64,000 nt of DNA from Muscardinus avellanarius (GCA_963383645.1 OY726569.1:31329592-31393591); one strand, 5' to 3'. Positions 8,511-20,265 are shown, counted from the stretch's first letter. A program made the numbers and translations. The notes: generated by a model from the sequence alone, not told the origin.

Positions 8511-9588
8511 AACATTTAGTTTAATTTCTTATATGTGTTAGTTTTAGCTATGTTTAAAAGCTCGGAAAAGTGTTTTCATATCATATATATGTGCAATTAT
8601 GTTCAATTTCAGTGTATTGTAAGAGTTTCACATTGGTTTAGAATTAGAATTACAATTAGCGTTATGGCAAATATAACATTTAGTTTAGTTTCCTATATGT
8701 GTTAGTTTCAGCTATGTTTAAAAGCTTGGAAAAGTGTTTAACATGTCATATATATGTACAATTATGTTCAATTTCAGTATATTGTAAGACTTTCACATAT
8801 GTTTAGAATTAGGATTACAGTTAGCATTAGGATGAATATATCATTTAGTTTAGTTTCTTATATGTATTAGTTTCAGCTATATTCAGAAGCTCGGAAAAGT
8901 TTTTTACATATCATATATAAGTGAAATCATGTTCAATTTCAGTGTATTGTAAGAGTTTCACATATGTTTAGACATAGGAGTACAGTTAGCATTAGGATGA
9001 ATATAACATTTAGTTTAGTTTCTTATATGCGTTAGATTCAGCTATGTTTAAAAGCATGGAAAAGGGCTTTTCATATCATATGTATGTGAAATCATGTTCA
9101 ATTTCAGTGTATTGTAAGAGTGTCACATTTGTTTAGAATTAGGATTACAGTTAGTGTTAGGAAAAATATAACATTTAGTTTAATTTCTTATATGCATTAG
9201 TTTCTTATATGCTATGTTTAAAAGCTTGGAAAAGTGTTTTCATATCGTATATACGTGCAATTATGTTCAATTTCAGTGTATTGTAAGATTTTCCCATACG
9301 TTTAGAACTAGGATTACAGTTAGCATTAGGGCGAATATAACATTTAGGTTAGTTTCTTATATGCGTTAGTTTCAGCTATGTTTAAAAGCTCGGAAAAGTG
9401 TTTTACATGTCATATATATGTGAAATCATGTTCAATTTTAGTATATTGTAAGAGTTTCACATATGTTTAGAATTAGGATTACAATTAGCGTTAGGACTAA
9501 TATATCATTTAGTTTAGTTTCTTATATGCATTAGTTTCAGCTATGTTTAAAAGCTCAGAAAAGTGTTTTATATATCATATATATGTGC
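8511..9588 (+). repeat. 165-bp tandem repeat, about 6.6 copies
   Basis: Units start at 8511, 8675, 8840, 9005, 9170, 9339 and 9504, all beginning AACATTTAGTTTAGTTTC or a near variant. Spacings are 164-165 bp with one of 169. Copies differ by scattered substitutions. The array starts about 34 bp after the ORF1 stop of element C. It is AT-rich and has no coding frame. I do not recognise it as a named satellite. Confidence 0.93.
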
Positions 9589-10329
9589 CAAGGGAAAATC
9601 AATAAATTAATAAAAAATAAATAAATTTTCTGAAGAAAAAAAAATGTACCTGCCTCTTGAAGCATATAGAAGGTTGTTGGAGTATTCTGTCTCCTTTTAA
9701 CCATATAGGAAATTTGTGATAATGTTAAAAAGTTAAAAAACATAGATTCCTAATTTAGAATTATTTCATATATTGCATACTGTTAGAGGATAACGCTCTT
9801 CTTACCAAAGAAAAATAATTAAAAACAAGTAAAAATGAGTAAAGAGAAGGAATGATAAAGATAAGAATAGATAAAAAAAGTAAGAGCTATATTTGTTGCT
9901 GTAACAAAAGTCAGAAAAAACAAATAGAACATACTTTTGGTGAAGATAGAAAATGTAAAAATAACAATGATGAAAGGTAAAAAGAGAACAAGTGGACAAT
10001 AGATGCAATAATTTAGTAGAAGGATAGGAAAGAGACTCCTCCATGAGCAGTGCTTCTGCTGCTCTCTGTGTGTGGTTGTGTTCCTGGTCAACGAGACTGT
10101 ACCCCTGGCATTTGTGCTATGATCAAGTCTCTTCATGTCCAGTGGCTCCTGAGCATGTTCTCTTAGAGACCTTCAGCCCTTCAACTCCACATGTCCAACA
10201 CACCAGTCACCTCCAGTTTCTCCCTGCTCCAGGCTCAGGCACACTTGCATGTGCATGCTGACATTTGCTTTTCTCCTATTCCCTGTCCTGCTTAGTGCCA
10301 CCTGAACAATCATTCAAGTCACACCCTTT
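9589..10329. other. Unassigned interval, possibly L1 5' UTR-like
   Basis: A purine-rich half (about 9780-10030) followed by a more GC-rich half (10030-10260). This composition recalls the minus-strand L1 5' UTR at 5899-6600, but I could not align the two with confidence. No gene is seen. The short open frames here lack any recognisable domain. Confidence 0.4.
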
Positions 10330-11045
10330 TTGTTCTCTACCCAATCTCACATTCAATTGGTCACCAAGTATTACTGCTTCTACCTTCTGAACATATGTCA
10401 AATTTGCCATATCTTCAATTTGTATCCTTTTCAAAATTATCAGAATTCTCCTGACAGATCTTTCTACTTCCTATTGACCTTGACTAATTTTATCCATACT
10501 GGGATCTTTCTAAAGTTCATGTGTGATAGTGCTATACCTCTGCTTAGAACTCAATTTCCAGTTACCTAGTAGGCCCTCTGTGATCTAACCACTGTCTACC
10601 TTTTTAGAATTATCAGGTACTACCTAATACCACTATCCTCTCATATTAGACTAATTGTAGTTTCTCAAAAATGGCACACATTTTTCTACTTGTGAGCCTT
10701 TGTACTTGATTTTCCCTCGGTGTGGAGTGTTTCCCACTTAGTTGATAGACTTTAATCCTTCAAAAGCATGGTTTTAAGAAAACCCTCCCTATAAAGCCTT
10801 TCTGATGATAATCACATAACAATTCAAGCATAGTTCATATTCTTGTAAGCCCCCCCCATTATATCTTGGACATATCAGTTGCATGATAGCTGATGCTGTG
10901 TTATTGCATATCTGTCTCATCTAAAGGACTGAGTTTGTTGAGCTCAGAGAACCTGTTTCATGCATTTGTTTTCTCAAAAGCCAGCTGAATACTCAGCAAT
11001 AGAAGGCTTTTAGTAGAGGATTACTGAAGAATGAAAGAGTGCATA
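10330..11045 (+). mobile_element. L2-like LINE 3' fragment
   Basis: The order of pyrimidine-rich blocks fits an old L2 3' end: GTCACCAAGTATTACTGC, then GATCTTTCTAAAG, then GGCCCTCTGTGATCT, then a terminal stretch with a CTCATCTAAAGGACTGAG-like block and a CAATAGAAGGC-like end. Divergence is high, so the family and borders are approximate. Confidence 0.5.
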
Positions 11046-12073
11046 CCTTAAATATCTGGTTAAAGAAGTTTGACAGTATCAGACCCTTTTAAGATTGTTC
11101 TGTGTTCTAAGCATAGTACCATTTGTGATCAGTCTACTATGCTGCCTATGGACTGATGGTGCCTGCTTTCATCACTGGCAATCCCTAGCTACAGTTTACT
11201 CCAAAGCAAAAATAACATACACTTTATGGATACCGAAGGTATTGCACAGTGAGCCCTTAGAGCCAAACTTCTTTAGGTGTTTTTCCTACCTTTCTTTATG
11301 GTTGCTAATGGTTGACTGCTTGAACTTACTTCATGAATCCTGTGACATTTTTACTTAGGGAATGATATTTTGTTGTTTATTCTGGCTTTTACTAAATCAG
11401 AGAGAACTTGCATATTGTACTAGAGAAAAAGTGCAAGCTCTATAGACAGCCAGAGGAGATGAGAGTCCCAGATCAAATTGTTTAGCATACCACCTTCCCA
11501 GCCCACCCTCCCCCTATTGACATCAGTTAATTTCCTTAATGGAAATGTTTTGCTCAACTTTCTTAGCCCTTACTAGACATGTTTATTTGATCATTAAGCA
11601 GCAATAATGTCTGCATGAAAAGCACCTGCTTAGGCTTAGGTGCTTTTCAAGTTAAGTTCCATAATGTTTTTTCTATAGACACACAATGTGCCAGGAGGGA
11701 GGATTATGCTTAATTCTGAAGGAAGAGCTATGATTTCTTCCTGTGATTTTTCTGATTTGGGTATATCTGACTTGAAATGTAAAAGTCAGTATGTAGTGGA
11801 CTGTTATCCAGAGGCCATGGCATCTATTTGATAAGAAATTCAGAGAAGGAAGTATTTTGAAATAGACCTATTTTCCTTTAGTAGTTCTAATGTCTGTGCT
11901 CATTAAGGGCATCTCCTCATTTGCAAGATTGGCACCAGGTGTGATGAACTAATATTGCCTGGTTTGGGTAATCAACCTATGTGTGATACCTTAGAGGGTA
12001 CAGTTGTGGAAAACTAGAATGCTGGAGAATGGGGTTTCTTGGTAATTCATTTTTTGTCTTTTGTGGCTTCTTT
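11046..12073. other. Unannotated interval
   Basis: AT-rich sequence without a recognised repeat or gene. The 87-codon open frame at 11095-11358 has no domain I recognise. An imperfect inverted pair of GCACCTGCTTAGG and CCTAAGCAGGTGC type lies at about 11621-11646 (AAAGCACCTGCTTAGG ... TAGGTGCTTTT). Confidence 0.5.
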
Positions 12074-12242
12074 TGTTGTACTGAGGATTAAACTCAGGGG
12101 CATTCTACCTCTGAGCTACACTCCCAACCATATTTTATTGTGGAAGGCCTCACAAATTGCTGAGGCTGGCCATGAACCTGCGATCCTCCTACCTCAGCCT
12201 CCCAAGTACTGGGATTATAAGTGTGCACCACCACACTCAGAT
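12074..12242 (-). mobile_element. B1-dID (MEN-type) SINE, older subtype
   Basis: Antisense copy: the ID-derived right arm comes first (GGGGCATTCTACCTCTGAG), then the B1 left arm ending in CACCACCACACTC. Moderately diverged. Confidence 0.85.
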
Positions 12243-12255
12243 GACAACTAGTTTT

Positions 12256-12448
12256 GTTTTGTTTTGTTTTAGTGGTACTGGGGTTCCTAGAAACTCTTCT
12301 ACCTCCAGGCTACACACTCAGACCCATTTTTATATTTTTATTTGGAAACAGGGTCTCTTAAGCCAGTGTGGTTGACTTTGAACCTGTGTGATCCTCCTGT
12401 CTCTGCTTCCCAAGTGCGGGGATTACAAGCGTGCACCACCATGCCGGC
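12256..12448 (-). mobile_element. B1-dID SINE, younger subtype, with 13-bp target duplication
   Basis: Antisense copy with the diagnostic GGTTCCTAGAAAC and CTCTTAAGCCAG blocks. GACAACTAGTTTT flanks it at 12243-12255 and 12449-12461. It landed directly beside the older SINE at 12074. Confidence 0.9.
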
Positions 12449-12500
12449 GACAACTAGTTTTTAAAGCAGAGTTATTTGTTTCATCAGAAATCTTATTTAA

Positions 12501-12704
12501 GCTGGATGTGGTGGCACATGCTTGTAATCCCAGCATTCAGGAGGCTGAGACCAGAGGATTGCGGTTCACTGACAGCCTCAGCCACTTAGTGAGGCCCTTT
12601 GCAACTTAGACCCTGTTTAAAAATAAAAAGAATAAAAATAGGGCAGGGGGTATAGCTTGAAGGTCAAATGCCCTGGGCTCCATCCTCAGACTCACACAAA
12701 AAAA
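12501..12704 (+). mobile_element. B1-dID SINE, older subtype
   Basis: Sense copy: GGTGGCACATGCTTGTAATC left arm, then a right arm with GGGGGTATAGCTTGAAGG, ending in a short A-rich tail. GAAAT-TTATT-like flanks may be a decayed target duplication. Confidence 0.85.
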
Positions 12705-12709
12705 GAAAT

Positions 12710-13279
12710 ATTATTAAAAATAAGAACAGAGTGTGTAATACATGCTACTATGTTCACATATTCACATATTCACCTAGCTAAAATGTACCTGTGAAAGTAA
12801 TCCTGTAAAGGATTTGAAGTTGGAAAATTTGGAAACAGTAAAAGGGTTTGGAAAGCAAGATGCTCTTTTACCAAGAATTTAGATGAGATCCATCCACCAT
12901 AGATCATTTATCATTTGAAGGTCATTTATAGCCTTCAAATATGTCTGAAGACATTTTTCATATATAGCGCTTTGAGAAAGCCAAGAAAAAATATGAAAGA
13001 ACAATTGGTTAAAATGTTTTATAACTCATGGATTGTGGTATTAACAAGAATTCTCAGAACACTTAGATTATGAGACTCATGGATATGTTAATAACTTAAT
13101 CATTTAATAATATACACATATATCAAAACATCATTTAGTATATTCTGAGATTTTGCTGAATGAGATTATAATAGCTGTTGGCACAGATGCAAAAGTGGGT
13201 AACTATGAGATGGTAGATATGTTAATTTACTACACTATAAATAACTATTTTATTATATATTTCTTATTATATTGAATAT
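12710..13279. other. Unannotated AT-rich interval
   Basis: Contains a stretch (about 13085-13150, with ATACACATATATCAAAACATC) that resembles the 3' UTR of ancient L1 elements. Nothing else was recognised. Confidence 0.4.
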
Positions 13280-13611
13280 TTAAGTTCACAAAATAAAACT
13301 TACTAAAATGAATTATAAACAAGTATTAAACAAGGGAAAATTCAAAAGACATATAACTTATGAGTCTTATCAAAAAAGTTCCAAAGACTCCACCAAAAGA
13401 CTATTAAAACTAAACAATGAATTTGGTAATGTTGCAGAATACAAAATCGATATACAAAAATCAATAACATTATTTACCAATTTACTAATTAAGAAATTAG
13501 GAAAGCAGTCCTATTTTCAATAGCCACAAAATATAATCAAATCCAAGAAATAAATTTAACCAAAGAAGTAAAAGACTCTACTAGAAATTGTGAAACATTG
13601 AAAGAAATTGA

Positions 13612-13826
13612 TTCAGGTATAGTGGCACATGCCTATAATCCAAGCTATTTTAGAGCCTGAGGCAGAAGGATCACAAGTTCAAGGTCAGCTTGGGAAACTT
13701 AGTGATATCCTATCTCATAAGAAGATTTCAAAATCAGCCGAGGATGTAGAGTATCCCTTGATTCAATCCCCAATGCTCGGGGTAAGTTTAGGGGAAAGGA
13801 AAAGAAAGAAACAAAGAAAGAAACAA
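13612..13826 (+). mobile_element. B1-dID SINE, older subtype
   Basis: Sense copy inside the ancient L1 ORF2. L1 sequence stops at GAAAGAAATTGA and resumes at AGATGCAAAGACATC, which shows it is an insertion. The A-rich tail is GGGAAAGGAAAAGAAAG-like. Confidence 0.85.
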
Positions 13827-14173
13827 GATGCAAAGACATCTTGTGTTCACGGACTGAAAGAATGAATATTGTTAAAATGCCCATATTCCCCAATGCAATC
13901 TATAGATTCAGTTTAATCTCTATAAAAATAATGACTTACTTCATGTTAGTCGAGGAAACAATCCTAAAATTTATACGAAGTCATAAAAAAACCTGGACTA
14001 GTCAAATGTATGACCTGAAACCATGAAGCTACTAGAAGAAAGCAATAGGGAAAATACTCCAGGACATTGGAATAGGTGAGGAATTTTTGGATGAGACCCC
14101 AAAACACAGAAAACAAAAGCAAAAGTAGACTCAGTTATATTGATTATATCAAACTGAAAAGCTTCTTTGAAGC

Positions 14174-14199
14174 AAAAAAAAAAAAAAAAAAAAAAAAAA
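14174..14199. repeat. Poly-A run inside the ancient L1
   Basis: 26 adenines after AAAAGCTTCTTTGAAGC, in ORF2 sequence where L1 normally has no such run. Followed by a CAACAACAACAA stretch. Confidence 0.95.
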
Positions 14200-14340
14200 C
14201 CAACAACAACAACAAGCAGCAGAGTGAAGAAACAAACTATAGAATGAGATAAAATATTTACAAACTATGTATCTGGCAAGGGGTTAATTTAATTTAAAGA
14301 ATGCATAAGAAAATAAAATCAACAATACAGAAACATTATT

Positions 14341-14530
14341 ATTATTATTTGGTGGTACTGCAGTTCCTGGAAACCCTTCTACCTCCAGGCTACACTGCCA
14401 GACCTATTTTTTATATTTTTACTTGGAAACAGGGTCTCTTAAGCCAGCAAAGCTGGCTTTGAACCTACGCGATCCTCCTGTCTCTGCCTCCCAAGTGTGG
14501 GGATTACAAGTGTGTGCCACCATGCCCGGC
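14341..14530 (-). mobile_element. B1-dID SINE, younger subtype
   Basis: Antisense copy with GTTCCTGGAAACCC and CTCTTAAGCCAGC. GAAACATTATT before and GAAACAATATTATT after it look like an imperfect target duplication. Confidence 0.9.
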
Positions 14531-14810
14531 GAAACAATATTATTTTAAGAAGAGGAATAGACTTAAATAGAATTGTCTCAAAGGAAGAGATACAAATAAC
14601 AGGTTTATGAAAAAAATGCTAACATCACCTATCTTTAGGGAAGTGTAAAAATTACAATATTATCTCACTCCAGTTAAAATGGCTATTATCACAAACATAT
14701 AAAGTAAACAAGTGCTGGAAAGGATGCAGAGGAAAGGGAATCCTTGAACACTGTTAGTGGGAATGTAAATTAGTGCAGCCATTGTAGAAGACAGTGTGGA
14801 GATTCTGAGG

Positions 14811-14932
14811 GAATGGGGTGGGGACTAGGTAAGGGCTGATTGGGTAATGTGTGCATGTATGTCTCCACCATCTTGTACTCCATCAATATGTATGACTATA
14901 ATGCACCAATAAAACATTTAAAAAATCTACCA
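14811..14932 (+). mobile_element. Very short L1 3' tail insertion of the A/B type
   Basis: About 120 bp matching the 3' UTR tail of copies A and B: GGGGTGGGGACTAGG, then GGGTAATGTGTGCATGTATG, ending in GCACCAATAAAAC. It interrupts the ancient L1 between GGAGATTCTGAG and CTACCATATGG. No clear target duplication is visible. Confidence 0.75.
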
Positions 14933-15550
14933 TATGGTCCTATACTACCAATCATGGATATACATTCAAAGGAAATAAAATTAGTATTTTCAAGAAACAT
15001 CTGTGCTCCCATGTCCATTGTATTCACAATAGCTGAGACATTGAAATAACCTAAGTGTCTGTCAACTGTGAATAGATAAAGAAAATGTTGTACCCTATAC
15101 AATGGAATACTACTAAAATTCTGTCATTGGTAACAACAGGAATAGAACTAAAGATCATTATGTGAAGTGAAATAAGTCAGACCGAGAATGAATACTATGT
15201 GTTCTCACTGATAGGTACAATCTGAAAAGTTGATCTCATAGATGTTTCTTGTAGAATGGTGGAGAGCCAGAGAAGAGGAGAGATAGAAAGAGGTTGATTC
15301 ACCTTTTCCTAGTTATAGGTACGAAGTTATAGCATAGTGGGGTGGTTACAGATAATGGTAATGCACAATATATTTTCTAAAAAACTAGAAGAAAAAACTT
15401 TGAATGTTTTTATTATAAGGAAGGAATAAATGTTTGAGGAGATAGATGTTTATCTCACTTAAATGTTATGCAATGTACAGTATACAGATATTGAGACATC
15501 ACCTAGTACTTCATAAATATGTGCAATTTTTATGTATCAGTTAAAATTCG

Positions 15551-16650
15551 AGAATTTGCAATGGATGATCAAGTTAGTTTTTTTTATAACCAATAAATAC
15601 CAAGTTAATATATCAAGTTAATATCAAGTTAACATGTAGAAGTTATAAAATGGCTCAGTTTAAACTGTACTGTTAAGGATATCCTATTGTATTACTTATG
15701 GTCTCATATCTTTGTTCCTGAAATGGAAAAGAAGTGTGCTAAATTTAAGCTGGGATGCGATGAGCCAGTGTGGGCCTCAACATTCATGGCAAGGAAAAAG
15801 AACAAACTTGAGATTCCAGGGACAAAGCCCAAATGAAGGCCATGTAGAAAATATGACCAAGATACCAGTCCAGAGGGGTGAGATTAATAGGAGACCACAT
15901 GATTGAAAGAACTGGCAGATTTGAATTTAAATCAGGGATTTAGAATGGAGAAGAGGAGCCTGATGAGATCCCTCAACTTACATGAGGCTAGTAATCAGTG
16001 ATTTTTATAAAGGGCTAGTACCTTGACATAAAGGATGAACATTAAAAGGTCATAAAATTTATCTTGGACATCAGCAAAATGTGTAGGATAATTATATAAA
16101 TAGCAGTTAAGGGGAAATTTGGTTTAATATATTATTGAAAATTATTCTTACTGTTGAGAAAAATAAAAGTATATGGAATATAATCCAGATTTTACACACA
16201 CATACACATATACACACACACACACACATATGTTCACATACAAGTAACTATAAGAGAAAGCCATTTCTAGGAGATAGTATGGTTCATTTTTATGTCTTTG
16301 CACTTTTCTGTGTCTCAAATATTCTAGAAGCACAGTCGACTTTTGAAATCACCAATTTAAAAATATGATCATGGAATGTGAATTACCTGTTATCTCGTTA
16401 CATTTTCTGTGAATGTTAGGGACTGATCTAGTGAAAGATATAGACATAAATGGAAACTTTATAATAGATCTGAAAAATAAAGGAATTGTAAGTAAAGTAA
16501 TTGGTCAACAGTATGCTTTTGAGAGAGAAAATATTATTGGTACTTTTAATAGATATTTAATAACATGGAGCCTATTAAGGGGTGACAGTTGCAAATTTGT
16601 GGAAGAGAGTTGTAGTGATTTAATGTTAAAAGCAAGATTATAGAAGAAGC
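15551..16650. other. Unannotated interval with a CA microsatellite
   Basis: AT-rich DNA with a short direct repeat of ATCAAGTTAA near 15600-15630. (CA)n with interruptions lies at 16194-16230. No gene was recognised. The 76-codon frame at 16413-16643 has no known domain. Confidence 0.5.
16194..16230. repeat. Interrupted (CA)n microsatellite
   Basis: CACACA with TA interruptions. Confidence 0.9.
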
Positions 16651-16909
16651 GCCAGGCATGGTGGTGCATGCTTGTAATACCAGCATTTGGGAGGCTGAGA
16701 CAGGAGGACCGCAGTTCACAGACAGTCTCAGCTACTTAGTATGTCCTTTACAACTTAGTGAGACCCTGCTTCAAAATAAAGAATAAAAGAAAAAAAGAAT
16801 AAAGAATAAAAAAATAAAGAATAAAAAATATGGCTGGGGGTGTAGCTTAGAGGTAGAAAGCCCCTGGGTTCAATCCCCAGCACCCCAAAAAGAAAAAAGA
16901 AAGAAAAAT
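16651..16909 (+). mobile_element. B1-dID SINE, older subtype, with 11-bp target duplication
   Basis: Sense copy. GATTATAGAAG occurs at 16636-16646 and 16910-16920. The mid-element linker is expanded into AATAAAGAATAAA-type repeats. The right arm GGGGGTGTAGCTTAGAGG keeps the ID/tRNA-like boxes (GGGTTCAATCCCC). Confidence 0.92.
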
Positions 16910-16920
16910 GATTATAGAAG

Positions 16921-18789
16921 GAAAAAGCTACTCATATGTGTCCTGCATTTTTTCAGTGGAAATGAAGGCATTTTATTATAAGGCTACATAAAATAAAGCA
17001 AATAGCCTAATTTCAAAGTAATAGCAAGAAAATCAAGGTAGCTTACACAATGAATATGAATGTATGTTGAAGTAACAGCCATAAATATGAGTGTTTGAAG
17101 GAGCGACTATAGAAATATGGTTTTTTGGAAAGTATGTACTTTTCCTACTTTACAATATTACCAAATATTTGCTCTAATAATGTTGAAACTAATAATTACA
17201 GTATGACCCTAGAATCATGTCTAAATGACTAATGTTTTCTTTCAAATCAGGTAGTTAGCAATTTTCTCAAAAATAGAAAACTCATTTTTGAAAAATATAA
17301 GAAATTGACTCAGAGGTAATTTAACTTTCAATGTGAAAGAAAATATTAAAAGCAGTAATGAAAAAAATACTGTTTCGACTTTCATATGAAGAAATATTTT
17401 TCTTTTCCCTCAGGGAGGCTCCTCATAAAAATGGTTTAACAGGTCAAGCTTTTGCTCAGATATCTTCCTCTTGTCATCCCTTAAGTGCTTGATAATTTTT
17501 AGTTTCTTTTCTTCTCACTTGAATGGTTTCACGTTTCTCTCTCCTCTTTTAAAGCTACTCTTTGGAAAATGTCTATTCCTTCATTTCTAACACATTGTGA
17601 AATTAACTTAATTATTTTAGCAGTATTTGCTCTTTGTCCTCTAAACTAATGGTTGAAAGAAAGACCTAGCCTCTGCTTCAAGTCTGTTTTGGCCTCTGTT
17701 TCAATTCTAAAGTCTGTTGCAGAAGAAGGATGTGCCTTAGCAACCAGCAATCCTGAAGTCTCAGGGGCTTTTTAAGAACAAAGTTCACTTCTTGCCCTCG
17801 TTGCGGGTCCATGCATTACTGGTTGACGGAGTGTCTTGTCCACTGTCTCAGGCTGACAGAATCTCAGTCTTAACACAGGCTTTCATAGCAGAGCCAGGCA
17901 ACAAAAAGAACTTGGTGTTTTCTTTTTGTATGTGATGGTCAGTCAGGTGGGACTGCAAGAGGAAATATAAGAGACTTGCAAACAAAATTTATCACTCTAA
18001 CAGGCCCTTGGAGCAGGAGACATCAGCATGCCATGTAGAGCCACATGGGAAAGCACTGGGGCCTGTCAAAAGGAAGAAGAATCAAGAGTGGGGGAAGGCA
18101 CAGGCCAGCATCTTTTCTTGGAGTTTCCAAGGGAATGTTAAGGTGGTTTTTATTCCAAGGTTCTAGATTGTCTAATTAGAGTAATTTTGGTGAACAGCTA
18201 TGAGGTGGTCTCTAGTTGCCTAGTACCTGGCCCTGGAATGATTCAGTCAAAGGAATATCTCCTCCTGGTGTATTTGAGACAAGTGTACTGATGAGCCTTT
18301 TGTTGTCTCTAAGAATTACTGAGCTCTGTGGGGTGGGGTGAAGTATCTCCCAGGTTAGAGAGAGTTTTAAGGTGTTAAAACAAAATATACAGAAAATAAA
18401 ATACAAACAAATGTAGTGAAACTATGCTGCCTTTAAAATTTTTCTGCTTCAACCATATTATCCTCTCTTTTCAGTGGCCCAACCAAGTCCCAAGGCCATA
18501 GGCAAGCTCACATGGGCAGAGGGATGGCTTTCCCATGGTCATGGGCATTAAGGACACTATCGCAGAGGGGAAATTGTATTCAAGGCAGGAGTGTCTCTGA
18601 GATGCCTTGCTATTTCTACTATGCAAGATGATTTACTGCTTCAGTTAGACTGGTTCCGGGATGCTACTCTGCCCAGCATGGCCTTAAGGATTTAGTAAGA
18701 ACTTGGAAGACTAAGAAATATTTTCCTTTTGGGACATCAGTTGGTAAATAGGAAATTACTTGAATGCTAGGCAGAATTTATCCTCATTT
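16921..18789. other. Unannotated interval
   Basis: No repeat could be named. The part at about 17640-18420 is less AT-rich and could be an old LTR or unique DNA. No splice-flanked coding segment was recognised. The 64-codon minus-strand frame at 18212-18406 has no domain. Confidence 0.45.
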
Positions 18790-19184
18790 TTATTTCTGAT
18801 TTTTATCATTTGGGTCTACTTTTTTTTTATTCAGTCTAGAAAAAGTTTCATCCAACTTGTTTTTTTTTTTTTTTTTTTTTTTACAAAGAACATGTTTGGG
18901 CTTTACTGATATTCTCTTTGCTTTTTCCACTTTCTATTTTATTTTTCACTTGAATCTGTTATTTCTATTAGCCTTGAGTTTAGTTTACTTTTTTCTATTC
19001 TCTATACCATAAGGTATATAGTTAGATTATTGAGATATTTTTCTTTAATATATACAGGCTTACTAGTAATTTTCTCTGAACACTTCATATGCCTTATCCT
19101 CCAAATTTTGGCATGTTTATATTCTAGTTTATTGCAAAGAATTTTCTAACTTCCCTCTGACTTCTTCATTGACCCATTGGCTTT
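18790..19184 (-). mobile_element. Ancient L1 ORF2, antisense, left part
   Basis: Minus-strand ORF2 endonuclease/linker region. CTTCCCTCTGACTTCTTCAT then TGACCCATTGG is the familiar antisense L1 text, and it continues at 22161 after copy B. A 23-T run lies at about 18860-18882. Confidence 0.75.
19173..19184. repeat. Target-site duplication of copy B, left copy
   Basis: CCCATTGGCTTT, repeated exactly at 22149-22160. The duplicated bases belong to the ancient L1 that was hit. Confidence 0.88.
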
Positions 19185-19545
19185 ATAATTTTTTATTTTA
19201 TTTTATTTATTTTATTTGTGCACTGTATTCATACATCATAATGGGATAAAAGTAATACTTTTGTAGACATACATGCACACATTGCCCAGTTAGCCCCTAC
19301 CCAATCCCCACCCCGTTCCCTCCCAATGCCTCTTTCCTATGCTTGGCTTAGTGGTTGACATCTAGTATTATAACAATTTATCCAATATTAACATTGATAA
19401 TCTCACATAACAGTTTCATTTGTCTGATACCAAACTTTTGATGAATTAAAGATAACATTTCAATATTTCTTTTTGCTTTCTTTCTTACCAGAGAATATTT
19501 CTTTCTTTTTCTTTTTTAAGGTGAAACTATCATATATTTATTTAT

Positions 19546-20235
19546 TTATTTTTCACAAAAAATTTATCCTAATATGGAATATGGACTCTAGATACCCAAA
19601 ATGATCTCGAAAAAGAACAAAGCTAGAAGATGTATATTTTCTGATTTCAAACCATATAAAGCTACAATAATTGAAACAGTGTTGTACTGTTCTAAAGGCA
19701 GATATATAAACCATTAGAGTTAAATAAAAGCCTAGAGATAAATTCTTCCATATACTGTCAAGTTATTTTTGACAAGGTTTCCACGAACATTTGGTGGAGG
19801 AAATATAATAATCTTTTAACTAAATATTGTTGAAAAATGATAATTACATGAAAAAGAATAAAACTGGACCCTTACCTAACACCATATACAAATATTAACT
19901 CAAAATATATAAAAGACCTAAATATAAATCTTAAGACTATAAACTTTTAGAAGAAAATCTGGGTCATAAAATCTCACAACATTGAAATTGGCAGTGATTT
20001 CTTGGATATGATTTCAGTGTCACAGGCAACAGAAGGGTAAACAAACTCCCTAAAAAATAAAAGCATATTGTATATACAAAGACAATGTAAACAGAGTTAA
20101 AAGTTACTGATAGAATGGGATAAAATATTTCCAAATGCTATATATGAAGGTATATTAGTATTCCAACTAGAAATCCTAAAAATTAGCAACAATAAAAGCA
20201 AACAATACAATTTAGAGATAGGGAAAAGACTAACA
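19546..20235 (+). pseudogene. Inverted L1 ORF2 fragment inside copy B
   Basis: Plus-strand ORF2 C-terminal text (for example CAAATATTAACTCAAAATAT, then AAAAGACCTAAATATAAATC), antisense to the element. It matches the inverted piece at 4855-5540 and is full of stops. Confidence 0.8.
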
Positions 20236-20265
20236 TAAATAATGAATCTCCACAGATAACCAATC

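Larger units (their letters stand above)
7631..9588 (+). mobile_element. Element C: L1 ORF1 remnant followed by a 165-bp tandem array
   Basis: Plus-strand element visible only from ORF1 codon about 47. The missing 5' part is presumably left of the window, because the minus-strand L1 appears to have inserted here. After the ORF1 stop there is no ORF2. Instead, a tandem array runs to 9588. It may be another ORF1-only element, or an L1 whose ORF2 was replaced by the array. The right boundary is the end of the array, and I cannot see a poly-A tail that proves it. Confidence 0.6.
13280..15550 (+). mobile_element. Ancient L1 (L1M-type) ORF2 3' half and 3' UTR
   Basis: Decayed plus-strand L1. The ORF2 region after the reverse transcriptase is recognisable at 13380-13610, 13827-14010 and 14010-14330. 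The zinc-knuckle and tail region (GTGCTGGAAAGGATGCAGAG) lies at 14650-14810. The 3' UTR continues from 14933 to about 15545. An internal deletion joins sequence at about 14008: ORF2 jumps from the KFIRSHKK-like region to the TGACCTGAAACCATGAAGC block. Three younger insertions interrupt it: SINEs at 13612 and 14341, and an L1 tail at 14811. Confidence 0.85.

Noticed and set aside
8511..9588. CRISPR-like array
   Set aside because: Units are contiguous 165-bp tandem repeats without spacers, in mammalian DNA next to an L1 ORF1.
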